Assembly (NCBI GenBank): GCA_010279815.1
Contig: QEOQ01000670.1
Span: 2,716 to 66,715, forward strand
DNA length: 64,000 nt
From: Brachionus plicatilis
Taxonomy: Eukaryota > Rotifera > Eurotatoria > Ploima > Brachionidae
Direction of reading: 5' to 3'
Made by a program: the position numbers and the translations under genes. The notes below the pieces were generated by a model that searched no databases, was not told the origin of the DNA, and saw nothing but the letters and a program-made list of their open reading frames with translations. Position 1 is the first letter of the stretch. Each line of letters begins with the position of its first letter. Below, piece after piece: positions 35,956-46,389 of the stretch.

Positions 35956-38473
35956 TTATTTAGTTTTCTCCAATTCTCCTTTTTGTTCGCGTTTTTTTTT
36001 GCTACGAATTGAAAAAAAATTATTTATTCTTTTTAATAAAAAATGTTCAAAACATACTTTCTTTTATTAATTCCTTCGAAAATACCACACAAAATAGACA
36101 AGACGGTAAATGTTATTACCAGTAAAGCGATAACTATGATGAACCCTTTGGATACAAAAATTAATTTTTAAATTTTTGTGAAATTTTTAATAAAATTACA
36201 AATAATACTAATTTGACAGTAATCGCCAACATACCAGCCGAGACAATAGCAGACAAACTTTTTTTGTCTCAGGCGACATATGCCTTCATTTTGGCATTTT
36301 TTCGAGCATCCTTTTTCGCACACTTCACCAGGAAACAAATCTTTCTGCGGTGACACATCAACTGAGACCAACGGGTCACATTCGCACATAACACTTCCCA
36401 AATGTGGTCTGCACAACTTATGATCATAGCAGTAGATAAATTGGTCCGTTTTGCAAGTCAATTCATTGTCTAAAAAAATTAGTTTCCAATGGTTACTTTT
36501 TAAATTGATTTAGTTGATAAAATTTTAGAGAAAATATTCAAAGAATGCTATCTAATAAACTGGCCCGATTTTTTACATTAATATTTCTTTTAAATTCCTA
36601 TTTTGTATACTTGTATTATTTTTGCTATGATTATTTACTTTTGATCCGGAAAGAAATAAAAATATCAGTGGTCTACATGGGAATTTTCAACCTGATATTT
36701 TGTCTTGTCATGTGGCTGTTTTTACTAGTCGCCTATAAACCATATTCATCTGTGAACAAGCAATTTAGCCTGGACAAAAAGATGCTCAAAAAGTTAAACT
36801 CAAAAATCAAGAGTCGCAATGACGAAGCCAGATTGACATGTGAACAAAATTTGCTCTTAGTTGACCACATTGAAACAATGAACCTTCAAATATCGACCCG
36901 GAATGGATTTGGCCAAGTAAATGTATGCTTTAAATGCAAGATAATTCGACCTGATAGATGCTACCATTGTTCAAAATGTTCCGTGTGCATCCTTAGAAGA
37001 GACCACCACTGTCCACTTCTGAACAAGTGTGTCGGATTTTCGAACCAAAAATATTTTCTGCTTTTATTAATCTATATTTTAATATATAACTTTTTTTTCA
37101 CATCAACCATTGTTTATAGTATGACGTTGGGCGATTTTGTCAAACTTTACAAAATGTTAGACCAAATTCGCAGCTTAAATTATCTATTGACTTTTTTTCT
37201 AATTTTTGTATCAACAATACCATGTATATTTTTACTAATTAACTCTTTCTATCTAGCTTGTATTAACAAAACCTCAATAGAGAACAATCATCCACCAAGA
37301 TTAGAGATCAAAAGTTGTGAAAGACTTTATTCAGATAACATATTTGATTTGGGAGCAGCGGAAAATTTAAAGCAAATATTTGGCTCAAGTATATTGCTAA
37401 GTGTACTGCCTATTTGGACTAGTGAGGGAGATGGCCACCACTTTAAAGTTTTAAATAATATTATTTAAACAAAACTTACAGTCGATGCTAAAAGAGTTTT
37501 GAAATTCTTTTAAACTAGCTGTGCCGATTACCAAGTTATCTATTAACAAAGTGTCTAATTGTTCTTTTGAATTAGCTTTGAAATAATTTTTTAAAAAATC
37601 TCTCATTTGCACTAGATCTATAGATGGTAAATCTTTGGGATTTTTTTGCTTTTTTTTCCAATAAACCAGTTTTGCAAAAAAATTGATTTCATTCTTGTTT
37701 TCCACTGCTTTTAATTTCCAATCTTCTATCTCCATTCCATATTTAGTATTAACCTGACTGTCGACAGAATTATCAGGTATCTTTTTAAACTTTTTAAAAT
37801 TTAAACTTTAATTTAATTTTAGGATTTAAAATTATTTTGGTGTTACAAATCCTCTTATCTCTTCTGCAAATTTATTGTATGGTTTAAGAGCACTGGATAC
37901 AAACAATGTTAGATTCAAATCATACCTTAAAGCACCTTAAAAAGATAAAATATAAGATAGTTAAAAAAATGTTTTCTTTTTTTTTCTTTTAAACAAAATC
38001 AAAAAAAATTGAATGTTTTTTTGATTAAGAAAAAAAGCTTAAAAAGTGATTTTTACACAATAAAATTATTTATCAATGCTTTTTATTTTTTATATATTTT
38101 TTATTTTAATATTTTTAATAGTTGGTAACTATCTTCTAGTTTATTTTTGATTTTTATGTTTTATATTTTTTAAAAAAATAATTTTATACGTAAAAAGATT
38201 TACACATAGTTAAAATAAATCGCATATTTATTTTACCTAGGCATTTATCGCCTTGTTGATACAATCCATTTAGGCATTTGCACCCTTTGCTATTATAACA
38301 TCGTTTATATTCGGAAATGCTGCAGTTTGTACAAGAATAGCCTTCTGATAAAAATTGAGATTTTTTTTTTTAATTAAATTATATTTACCAGCTTTAACAG
38401 ATTGATTGATTGAAACAGATATAAAATGGAAAAAAAATAAGCTTAGAGCTAATCTTTGTTGTAATGTTTTCAT
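35956..38473 (-). CDS. Secretory-pathway single-pass EGF-domain membrane protein
   Basis: Seven minus-strand exons: 38473-38389, 38344-38237, 37935-37847, 37780-37480, 36469-36209, 36145-36058 and 36001-35956 (325 residues; all phases agree). Order: signal peptide (1-28), a Cys-rich module (YSCTNCSIS to GDKCL, residues about 30-65), and about 130 residues without cysteine that resemble an SEA-type region (YDLNLTLFVSSAL). Then come two Cys-rich/EGF-like modules (LTCKTDQFIYC; CEKGCSKKCQNEGIC to CYCLGWYVGDYC), a transmembrane helix (FIIVIALLVITFTVLSILC) and a short basic cytoplasmic tail. The architecture suggests a type I cell-surface protein; ligand or partner unknown. Its fourth intron (36470-37479) contains a complete DHHC gene on the other strand. 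No named orthologue was recognised; the exon model is well supported by phase, the function is not. Confidence 0.82.
36545..37468 (+). CDS. ZDHHC15-like: DHHC-type protein S-palmitoyltransferase (ZDHHC2/15/20-like)
   Basis: Intronless, 307 residues. DHHC enzymes transfer palmitate to cysteines of membrane proteins at the Golgi, ER or plasma membrane. Two N-terminal membrane helices (about 10-35 and 45-65) precede the cysteine-rich zinc domain: CFKCKIIRPDRCYHCSKC, then RRDHHCPLLNKCVGFSNQKY, with the catalytic DHHC at residues 153-156 and all zinc Cys/His present. Two more helices (about 170-195 and 215-240) follow. The C-terminal tail has a TTxE-like KTSIEN and then NIFDLGAAENLKQIFG and LLSVLPIW-GDG, as in the ZDHHC2/15/20 group. 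It lies wholly in intron 4 of the opposite-strand EGF/TM gene; its stop codon is 12 bp from that gene's exon 4, so its 3' UTR must run antisense through that exon (AATAAA at 37660). Confidence 0.93.
   Translation: MLSNKLARFFTLIFLLNSYFVYLYYFCYDYLLLIRKEIKISVVYMGIFNLIFCLVMWLFLLVAYKPYSSVNKQFSLDKKMLKKLNSKIKSRNDEARLTCEQNLLLVDHIETMNLQISTRNGFGQVNVCFKCKIIRPDRCYHCSKCSVCILRRDHHCPLLNKCVGFSNQKYFLLLLIYILIYNFFFTSTIVYSMTLGDFVKLYKMLDQIRSLNYLLTFFLIFVSTIPCIFLLINSFYLACINKTSIENNHPPRLEIKSCERLYSDNIFDLGAAENLKQIFGSSILLSVLPIWTSEGDGHHFKVLNNII
37660..37665 (+). promoter_or_regulatory. Candidate polyadenylation signal of the DHHC gene
   Basis: First AATAAA downstream of the DHHC stop codon. It lies inside exon 4 of the opposite-strand gene, implying overlapping sense/antisense transcripts. 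Confidence 0.4.
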
Positions 38474-39130
38474 TTTTTAGACAATTTTGATGGCTAAATT
38501 AGAAAAATTATTTTTTTCTTCAAATCAACAGACTTAAAATATTTATTCTTGAAAGATTTTTTTATTAATTTCAATATTGTTTCGTAATAAAGTAGATATT
38601 AAGGTAATCGTTGAGCAAATCTTTTCAATTTTCAAATTTTAAAGGTACTCTCCATTTTTAAATTTTTTAGAGTTCTGATTGTAAATATTTTCTTAAATAA
38701 TCAACAAGCTGTTGAAAAAGATTTTTTTCAAAAATTGGTTTTAAGTTTCAGACTAATTTAAAGGCATAAAATTGATTTGGTTTAAATGAATATAATTCTC
38801 TTAATTTTGTATATTTGATAACTAATTTCATTAATCGATTATTAACTTAAAACAAATATTTTTTTTATTAGCTTTTTATTTTTTTATGAATTTAAATTGT
38901 GAATAAAATAATTATAGTTTAATTTTTTGTCAATTTTTATTCAGATTAAAATTATTTTTTTTTTTATTATTTTGCTCTGTTGCGTTTATATTTCGATAAA
39001 GAAATTAAATTATTTTTAAAATTACGAATTTTTTAATTTTGATTTTAAAATTAAGCTAATTCATATTTATTTTGATATGAGTTTTCAATTCCAATATATG
39101 ATTTCTACGCATTTCTTCAATTTAATTACA

Positions 39131-39420
39131 GTGGTGTTCCGGATTTAGTAATTTACCATAATTTACGTAAAAAATAGTAAATTTACCAAATAATAATAAT
39201 AATAATAATATAAGTTACAACAAGCTAGCAAGCTAGACTTGCGAAGAAGGGAAACAGTAGGATCCCATCTATGGTAACTGTGGTATGTAATAATAATAAT
39301 AACAATAACAATATAAAAAAAAAAAAATTGTATATTTACGTAAATTTACAAAAGTAAAAAAACGTAAATTTATCAGATTTTACAAAAAAATTTGGTAAAT
39401 TTCGAACATTTTACTTAAAT
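39131..39420 (+). repeat. TACGTAA-array repeat with CAGTGGTG end, copy 2
   Basis: Starts CAGTGGTGTTCCGG, continues with TTTACGTAAA-type motifs, and is interrupted at about 39188-39312 by an (AAT)n-flanked insert before the ACGTAAATTTA motifs resume. Same orientation and start as copy 1 at 45-120. Confidence 0.45.
39188..39312. mobile_element. LINE 3' tail bounded by (AAT)n microsatellites
   Basis: An (AAT)7 run, a 75-bp G+C-richer segment (AGCAAGCTAGACTTGCGAAG ... GGTAACTGTGGTATG) and a second (AAT)n/AAC run. A short unique segment ending in a trinucleotide microsatellite is typical of the 3' end of CR1/RTE-type non-LTR retrotransposons. No coding part is present. Confidence 0.45.
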
Positions 39421-40173
39421 ATATGTAAAAAAAAAATGTCCAAAAAATTGAAATGAGATATAATGCCAAAAGTGCAATTTCTTTTCAATGTCATTTCATT
39501 CGAAGGGCCAAATTATTTCAATATTTTAAATTTTAAATCCTTTGTTGACTTTTAAAATTTTAAACTTGGACTTGAAATTTTTAAAAGATTATTGGTCTAT
39601 TTTTAATTTTTTAATATTCTTTTTTTATTTATTTGTTTTCTATGCCGAGCTAAAGCTCCTCTTTTTGAAATTAAATAAAATATTTTCTTGTCATCTTGTT
39701 ATAATTTATTATTTCATAAAGAAAATTACTGAAATTATAACTAAAATAACTAAAAATTAAAATGCTATTTTTGCATAACTTTAATTATTTATAATTTTTC
39801 CAAATCGTATTAAATTATAAATTTAAAATAATTTTGCATTAGAATAAATCAATTGTTTGATTTTTAAATTATGAGTGACTTAAAAGTTGATTTGAGCAGT
39901 TTTTAATAGCAAATATGTCTGTTTTGGTGGTTCAATCAAGGATAAATTATTTGATTCAGAGCGAAATTTAAATTTAAATTTTTTAAATTTAGAATTTAGT
40001 GGTATATTTTTTGATGAATAATCTGAGTTTGTTTCTAATTTTGATCTGAATACATTTGATGTGAATAGCATTTGATTTGTTTGGTGATGTTGGATAAACA
40101 AAATTGAAAAATTCAATTCAAGTTCCGGAAATGCATTAGATTCGATTATTGATGTTGAACCTGGACTAAGAAC

Positions 40174-41273
40174 TAGTGTTGGGCGGCGGCCAACTTTGGC
40201 CGGCCGGTCTACGGCCGGACTTGAACGGCCACTTGGCCGGCCAGTTTAAACGGCCTATTTTGGCCGTGAATTTAACGACCGCATTTTAGACCGTCCGTGA
40301 ATTGACCGACCGTCTGTGGACTGTTTTTAAAAAGGCCGACCTTTGCAAGGCCGGCCACAAGACAGACCGACCGTGAAATGGCCGGCCAAATTTTAGAAAA
40401 CCGTGAGGTGGCCGGCCAACTATCGGCCAAAATAAAAACCGACCGTGAAGTGGCCGGCCAACTGACGGACCGACCGTGTGATGGCCGGCCAACTGACGGA
40501 CCGACCGTGAAGTGGCCGGCCAAATTTTAGAAAACCGTGAGGTGGCCGGCCAACTATCGGCCAAAATAAAAACCGACCGCGAAGTGGCCGGCCAACTGAC
40601 GGACCGACCGTGTGGTGGCCGGCCAACTGAAAGGCCGTAAAACGGCCGACCGTGTGCAGACCGGCCGGCCACAAAACGGTCCAAAAAAAAATTTTACTTG
40701 GATATTTAAAAAAAAAATTTAAAGGTATTAAAAGTAGAAATTATTATTTATCAAAATTTTGGATCAGGTAATTTATAATTATTAACCCCAAATTTTTTCG
40801 ATATTTTTCAAAAATCGTTAAATTTTATATATAAATTTATAATTCGGTATTTTAGATAGTTTTTTTTTAAAAACGATTTTAATAAAAAAAATTAGATTTA
40901 TAAAAATCGATGATGAAAATCTAATTAGTTTTAATGTTTATTTCTTTAAAATTTTTAATTTTTCTTTAATGTTTTTAAATTTTTTTAAACATCTTAGTAA
41001 AATTTTTTTTTGGACCGTTTTGTGGCCGGCCGGCCTGCACACGGTCGGCCGTTTAACGGTGTTTCAGTTGGCCGGCCACCACACGGTCGGTCAATCAGTT
41101 GGCCGGCCACTTCACGGTCGGTCCGTCAGTTGGCCGCGGCTTGGCCGGCCAGGCACGGTCATTGGCCGTTAAATGGACCGGCCGTTTTTTGGCCGCTTGC
41201 ACGACCGGCCACGGTCTCGGCCATTTTTTTTTTCTGGCCGGCCACGTGGCCTCTCGACCGGCCCCCAACACTA
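40174..41273. mobile_element. hAT-type foldback element built of GGCCGGCC arrays
   Basis: A 1100-bp element with 10-bp perfect terminal inverted repeats TAGTGTTGGG...CCCAACACTA and a perfect 8-bp target duplication CTAAGAAC (40166-40173 and 41274-41281), the size typical of hAT transposition. The left arm (40184-40690) is a G+C-rich array of GACCGTGNAGTGGCCGGCCA-like units, including a 134-bp higher-order unit present twice (40381 and 40515). The right arm (41010-41263) carries the same units inverted. The centre (about 40690-41010) is ordinary A+T-rich DNA. No transposase is encoded; open frames in the arms are by-products of G+C richness. Confidence 0.88.
40381..40648. repeat. 134-bp tandem higher-order repeat in hAT foldback arm
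   Basis: GCCGGCCAAATTTTAGAAAA begins at 40381 and again at 40515; the intervening 134 bp are nearly identical in the second copy. Confidence 0.85.
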
Positions 41274-41281
41274 CTAAGAAC

Positions 41282-41930
41282 AAAGGAAAATTCCTAGAAA
41301 TGCTAGAAAAAGATATATTTTTTTTAATTTTGTTAAAAATTACTAATTCTAGCCTCAAACTTGATTTTTAAAATAAAATTTTATTTTTATACATTTTAAA
41401 ATGGAAGAAATTTTTAAATTCATCAAGTAAAGCTGGTTAAAAATTAGTAATTTCAATTAATGAGCACATGAATGAAATTTTTTTAACAATTCATTAATTT
41501 CTAGGTAAATTCAAATTTATGACTTAAAGACTTGAAAATGAACATGAATTTTCTAGGTTTTAAATCAAAATATTTTGTAATTTTTCTGAAGAATTTTAAG
41601 GTTGTTAAAAAAATTTTCGTTTGTAAACGTTTGCTAATTTATGTATAGAAATAAAAAAATTTACACCAGTTTTACTTGATGAATATAAACATACCTTTCT
41701 TATAACAATAAAAAAATTTTAAAATTAAACTTTTTTCATCATGTAAAAAATATTATTTTTAACTACGAGTCTGATTTTTTTTAATTTTATTTTAATCCGT
41801 AAAAATTCAAAAAAAAAACAGCTCAATTTTAACTTGATTTTTGGGTTGGGAATTTCTATTTTTATTCGATCGTTTCAATACAGAAAAACTTAAATAACTT
41901 GAATATGAATATGAAGGAGAGACTACAATC
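41282..41930. other. Noncoding interval
   Basis: A+T-rich, nothing recognised before the LINE fragment. Confidence 0.5.
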
Positions 41931-42640
41931 TGATATTAGAATCAGATGAAGAAGAATAACCAATGGGTTATTCGACTATAGTAGTATCATTAGCCGCCAA
42001 TTGCTGGGATCTGAATTTGTCAAACTTGTCTTTGAATGCATTTGTTGATTTTGCAGAAACTACAGTGTCCGGTAGCTCGTTCCATAACGAAGCTACTCTG
42101 TTCGTGAAGAAGTTTTCTCTAGGTTTTGACAAGCAAAGTTGCTTCCTGAGTCTTGGTTTTTTACGTAGATTCATCGATGAGTGATTGATTTTAGGAGTTT
42201 GGCTTGAATCTGCGAAGGCATGCAGGTGAACAGTGCTCTGTTTACTGACAATTTTGAATAGTTGGATTGCATCACCTCTTTTCCTTCTACTTTCAAGCGT
42301 AGGGATATCAATTTTTGCTAATCTTGAGAAATAATTGAGATTTCTGAGACCAGGCACTAGTTTGGTAGCTCTACGTTGGACCTTTTCCAGCCTTTTAATG
42401 TCTTTCTTTTGTAAAGGATTCCAGGCTGCTGTACAGTATTCAAGATGTGGTCTTACAAACGCAGTGAAGAGTCTTCTAAAGTTGTCCGTTGTCCAAAATT
42501 TAAAGGCATTTTTGAGTTGAGCAAGGACTCCATTAGCCATCTGGATTGCCTTGTCTATCTGCTCAGTCCATTTAAGCTTATTATTTATCATGATACCTAA
42601 ATCTCTTTCCACAGACGTCTGTTCTAATACATGACTTCTT
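41931..42640 (-). mobile_element. 5'-truncated non-LTR retrotransposon, reverse-transcriptase C-terminus
   Basis: An open stretch of about 220 codons on the minus strand (about 42635-41968) matches the conserved end of LINE ORF2: SVERDLGIMINNKLKW, FVRPHLEYCTAAWNPLQKKD, LEKVQRRATKLVPGL, FFTNRVASLWNELPDTVVSA and NAFKDKFDKFRSQQ, then a stop and a short A+T-rich 3' tail. It begins abruptly behind stop codons, so it is a 5'-truncated copy of a Jockey/CR1/I-like element. The absence of frameshifts in about 640 bp indicates fairly recent insertion. The endonuclease and catalytic RT parts are missing. Confidence 0.85.
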
Positions 42641-43140
42641 TACTAAAATTAATAATTTAATTTTGTAAAGTGCTATATGTTATGCATTTTGTTTAATCCG
42701 ATAATATATGTCCGAAACTCTGCAAACTAATTACCCAGTTGATTAGGATACTTTTTAATGAAATTAAAAAATTAATTAAGAAAATACAATAATAAAAATA
42801 TTTCTAATTTGAATCTGAACAAAAAATTTTACTGATCTAGAAATTAAAACAATTAAAAAAAATTTAATTTGATTAAAAAATTGACCAAAAATTTAATATT
42901 AAAATTATTTAATTTTTTGTATGCGCACAGATAAACAAATAAATAAAATAAATAAATGATTTAACTTTATTACTCATAACTTTATTTATTTATTTATTGA
43001 TTAGCAATTAACCTCCATTTTGAAGAAGTAAAATTTAAATATTATACAATAAAAAGTTTATAAAATAGAAAAAATACAATTTGATAATAAGAAAAAATGA
43101 TCATAACTTTATCAAATAACAACCACGCATAACCAAATCA
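42641..43140. other. Noncoding interval
   Basis: Low-complexity AAATAAATAAA runs around 42930-43000; no gene. Confidence 0.5.
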
Positions 43141-43143
43141 ATG

Positions 43144-43545
43144 ATGATTGCTAAAGAAGATGATATTAATGACAAAACGACGTCTAGTGCATCTGTAATC
43201 AATCGACAAGATTATCAAGATCCAAATGATACAAACAATGGTGCTAATGAAGTACCAACTAAAAAAGTTCGTGGCGATTCAGAAGCATATGACCCGCTCA
43301 AAAGTTGAAGAATTGACATGGGATAAAAAACAAACAATATTTACTCAATCAGATGTAAATTGTTTTTCAAATGTTCAAACTGTGATAAACGGATATTCAT
43401 CTTACTACATAAGACTGATTTTGGTGTTATTCTCTATCTAGAAGATAAAGAACATGCTCATGGCGACGAAAATATTTTTCCAACAAAAACAAAAGACCGT
43501 GTAAAGACAGTGTACTTTGATGAAGAAAAAACAAAAAATAATTAA
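43144..43545 (+). pseudogene. Transposase-derived zinc-finger fragment (MULE/FLYWCH-WRKY-like), frameshifted
   Basis: Three overlapping reading frames together resemble the N-terminal part of a MULE-type transposase. An acidic/polar leader (from the ATG at 43144) ends at a stop near 43306, a second frame continues (KVEELTWDKKQTIFTQSDVN), and a third frame gives a C2-H-x-H finger (FKCSNCDKRIFILLHKTDFG, then KEHAHGDENIF) ending at a stop. At least two frameshifts make it a pseudogene. The finger pattern fits the WRKY-GCM1/FLYWCH-like fingers of MULE transposases, but the match is short. Confidence 0.45.
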
Positions 43546-44212
43546 AAATGTATTAAATTTAAGTTGTTTTTTTTTTAACTGAATTAGGTTTTAAAAATAA
43601 ATTAAAAAGGTATTTAATACATGTATTTTTAATAACTAAATTAGGTATTAATAAAACCAATTTATGTCTAAAATTTAAAATTATTTGAATTGAAAATTTA
43701 GACATTTAATAAATTCAAACATAGAAACAATTTATTATAAAAATCAATTTTGACTCTTGCTGTGAATCAACTCGACAAAAGTGAACTTTTTTTTCGACTA
43801 AGCGACTCCAATTTTCAGAAAATCGACTTCTAGTCGTCTAAGTAGAACATTTTTCCCATTAAATTTTATTTTTTAATACAAAAATTATTCATTCAATTGT
43901 GTTTTAATTATGTATAAATTTGAAAAAAATCAATTTTAAATTTTAATAGTTCATAAAAAGTTCTAAAACGGTCAAATATTCAAATAATAATTAATAGGCT
44001 AGTTTTTACAATTTTTCTTTTATTTGGCGCAACACATTTTATAAAATTCCATGACTTGACAAATAAAGTTGTCTGTATCGATCTTAAAATATTTCTAAAC
44101 CACGCTCCTTTTTGGCTTTGAAGACATTTTAATTTTTTTCAGTTATTTTAAATGAATATTAGAAACACAAGTTAAAGAAAATGAAACTAAGGACTTAAGA
44201 TGAATGAATACT

Positions 44213-44555
44213 GGCATTGTAAAGTTTCATACAAAACTTCCAATAAAAAAAATAAAAAAATTTGTACCTTTTGTTCTTTAATTGTATAAAAGTTAAAAAA
44301 AATGTTATTCAGATGAAACAAAGTGAAACAACTTTTGTTTTATCTTCTGCGGAAGTCTGCAAAATCCGTGCAAATTAAATACGTTTTAGTTTTAATACTT
44401 TTAAATAGAGTGCAATTTTTCAGACTTATGCAGTGGGTGAAACAAAAGTATTATTATATTTCATTTACAGAACAAGTTTTTGACATTTAGATTTAAAGCT
44501 ATAAATTTTTTTAATTTTGTATTGGAAGTTTTGAATGAAATTTCACAATGACATG
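44213..44555. mobile_element. MITE-like element with about 70-bp inverted repeats
   Basis: CATTGTAAAGTTTCATACAA (44218 region) and the reverse complement of about 44515-44555 (CATTGTGAAATTTCATTCAA) match. The similarity continues inward over AAACTTCCAATA and an A+T-rich stretch ending near TTTRTASCTTT. No clear target duplication; superfamily unknown. Confidence 0.5.
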
Positions 44556-44791
44556 AAAACCGAATAAATCAATCGGATAAATTATTTGATTTAATGAAAG
44601 AGAGCGTTTTTTCTTTTTCTTAAATAATAAGGTAAATATAATTTAAAAGAGCCCATCAACCTTTTAGAAATTACAAATGACAAATACCTTTAAAAACTAA
44701 AAGATCTTCATGACATGAATAGCATGATCTGGATTAGATCGGATCCACAACTTAAAATTAAAAAATTTACATAAAGAAACTTTATTAGAAA

Positions 44792-45368
44792 GGGTCTCCC
44801 TTTTTAACACAAAAAAATAACCATTCAACACAATTTCAAAACGCTCAGCACAAAATGATTTCTTCTCAACACAAAAATTAAAATTTGAAAAAAGTATTTT
44901 TAGCACAAAAATTAATGACTTGTTGGGAAAATTTTAAAAAAATTCATTCAAGATCTGTTATAAAGTTGAGCTTAACAGTAAGAAATGTTCATGCAAGTTT
45001 TTCACTAAATTAGGATATTGTGCACATTTATTGGCATTAAAAGAACTGTTTAAAAAAAGGACCAATTTGTCAATAAACCTAAAAGAGGTAGAGCAAAAAA
45101 TGCGGAAAAATGGTTTTCTAGAGACGAGTTTTTTTTTAATTTCTTTTCTTTAAGCTTCGAAATTTACTTTACTTTATTTACCTAACTTCCACTTATAAAT
45201 ATCATTAAATAAAATTTAAAATTAAAAAAAAATTTATTTTATAAACTTTTTTGTGTTAAATGTTTTTTTTTTTAAATATAATTTTTTGTGCTGAGAAGAA
45301 ATCGAATTGTGTTGAATGTTTTTTTCATTGCGCTAATCAGAAATTGATTGTGCTGAAATAATATTCCC
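44792..45368. mobile_element. Non-autonomous Mutator-like element 2 (CAACACAA arrays)
   Basis: 577 bp bounded by GGGT/GGGA-type ends and a 9-bp target duplication with one mismatch (TATTAGAAA at 44783-44791, TTTTAGAAA at 45369-45377). Both arms are arrays of TTCAACACAAT/CTCAGCACAAAA motifs in inverted orientation, including GATTTCTTCTCARCACAAAA in each. The core (about 44974-45128) holds a transposase C-terminal remnant. Same architecture and duplication length as element 1 but a different motif. Confidence 0.75.
44974..45128 (+). pseudogene. MULE transposase SWIM zinc-finger remnant, frameshifted
   Basis: KKCSCKFFTKLGYCAHLLAL is a complete SWIM zinc finger (C-x-C-x8-C-x-H). After a frameshift, the sequence continues as FVNKPKRGRAKNAEKWF, matching the tail FVNKPKKGGQKKS of the remnant in element 1. 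SWIM fingers are typical of the C-terminal part of MULE transposases; the catalytic domain is gone. Confidence 0.65.
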
Positions 45369-45377
45369 TTTTAGAAA

Positions 45378-46385
45378 TAAGTCACTTTTTAACATGAGAT
45401 TAGAGCTATACCAGGTGCCAAAATCTTTGAAAATAGCAAGTATAGCCATGATCCCCAACAAATCTGCCCCTACTCAAGACCCTAATAACTATCGTCCAAT
45501 TAGTATGACAAGTTGCCTTGGACATTTACTTGAACGTATCATCTTTACTTAAGTATATAATTTTCTCGAAACCAATACTTATTCATGAGTAATCAGGATT
45601 TAAAAAATATAAACGTCCTGAAGATAATCTTTATTTTCTTATTCAAAAAGTTGCTGAGTCCTTTAATAGAAGGAAAAAAGTATGTTGTCTATATTTTGAC
45701 ATTTCTAAAGCTTTTGATAGATTTTGGTATGATGGACTAATTTATAATTAATTTATAATTTTGTATTTGAATTTCACAATACCTTGAAAGTGTGCTTATT
45801 AAGTACTTAAAAGAAGTTAAAAAATTGTTTTTCAAACGGAAAACTAAAATTTCTATTGAAAAATCATGTAACATGATCTTTGAGAAAAAGACTAAAGTTA
45901 AAATCAATCTTGACGTTAAAATTAATGGTAAAAATTTAAAAAGTGAGAAAAAAGTCAAACTCAAAACTTGATGAATTAGAAGAGCCCTGCAATTCAAGGC
46001 TTAATATAATAAAATATCTCTCAAATAGGAAATGGGATCTAAAACCAAAAACATTAGGGAATCTTTACAAATCTTTGATAGTATCAATCTTGAATAATTA
46101 ATTTTCTTGTTTAAGTTCATTCTCACAAACTAAAATCAAAAAAATACAAGTTATTCAAAATTTAGCAGTTTGATCTATTTTGAAGCTGAAATATGATACC
46201 CCCTCCAATATTTTGCACCAAGAGGCTTTCAATAAATCGACTTTATAAGTTGAGTTAGGCATATATGGCACGGCAAGATTGGGTCATTCTGTTCCATTGG
46301 TTTTCAGATTGTTGAAGAATATTGAAGAATATAGAGAAGGTTTCGATATATCGAATATCCAACTCCATTGTGTAATTGCTCCCTA
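45378..46385 (+). pseudogene. Decayed non-LTR retrotransposon reverse transcriptase
   Basis: Plus-strand fragments in shifting frames follow LINE RT order: VPKSLKIASIAMIPNK, DPNNYRPISMTSCLGHLLER, then SGFKKYKRPEDNLYFLIQKV, CCLYFDISKAFDRFW (the FDISKAFD catalytic region lacks the later FADD box), and after a noncoding-like gap YLSNRKWDLKPKT, LYKSLIVSILN and IKKIQVIQNLAV. Many stops and frameshifts make it a dead copy of a Jockey/CR1-like element. Mutator-like element 2 sits directly at its 5' side, probably inserted into it. Confidence 0.75.
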
Positions 46386-46389
46386 AAAA

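Larger units (their letters stand above)
38474..40173. other. Noncoding interval with repeats
   Basis: No gene supported. It contains copy 2 of the TACGTAA-array repeat and an (AAT)n-bounded LINE tail. Confidence 0.5.

Noticed and set aside
40272..41371. Several open frames of 67-132 codons in the GGCCGGCC region
   Set aside because: They follow the repeat periodicity (GRPxHGRSVxWPAT-like) in multiple frames and both strands, as expected from tandem arrays, not from genes.
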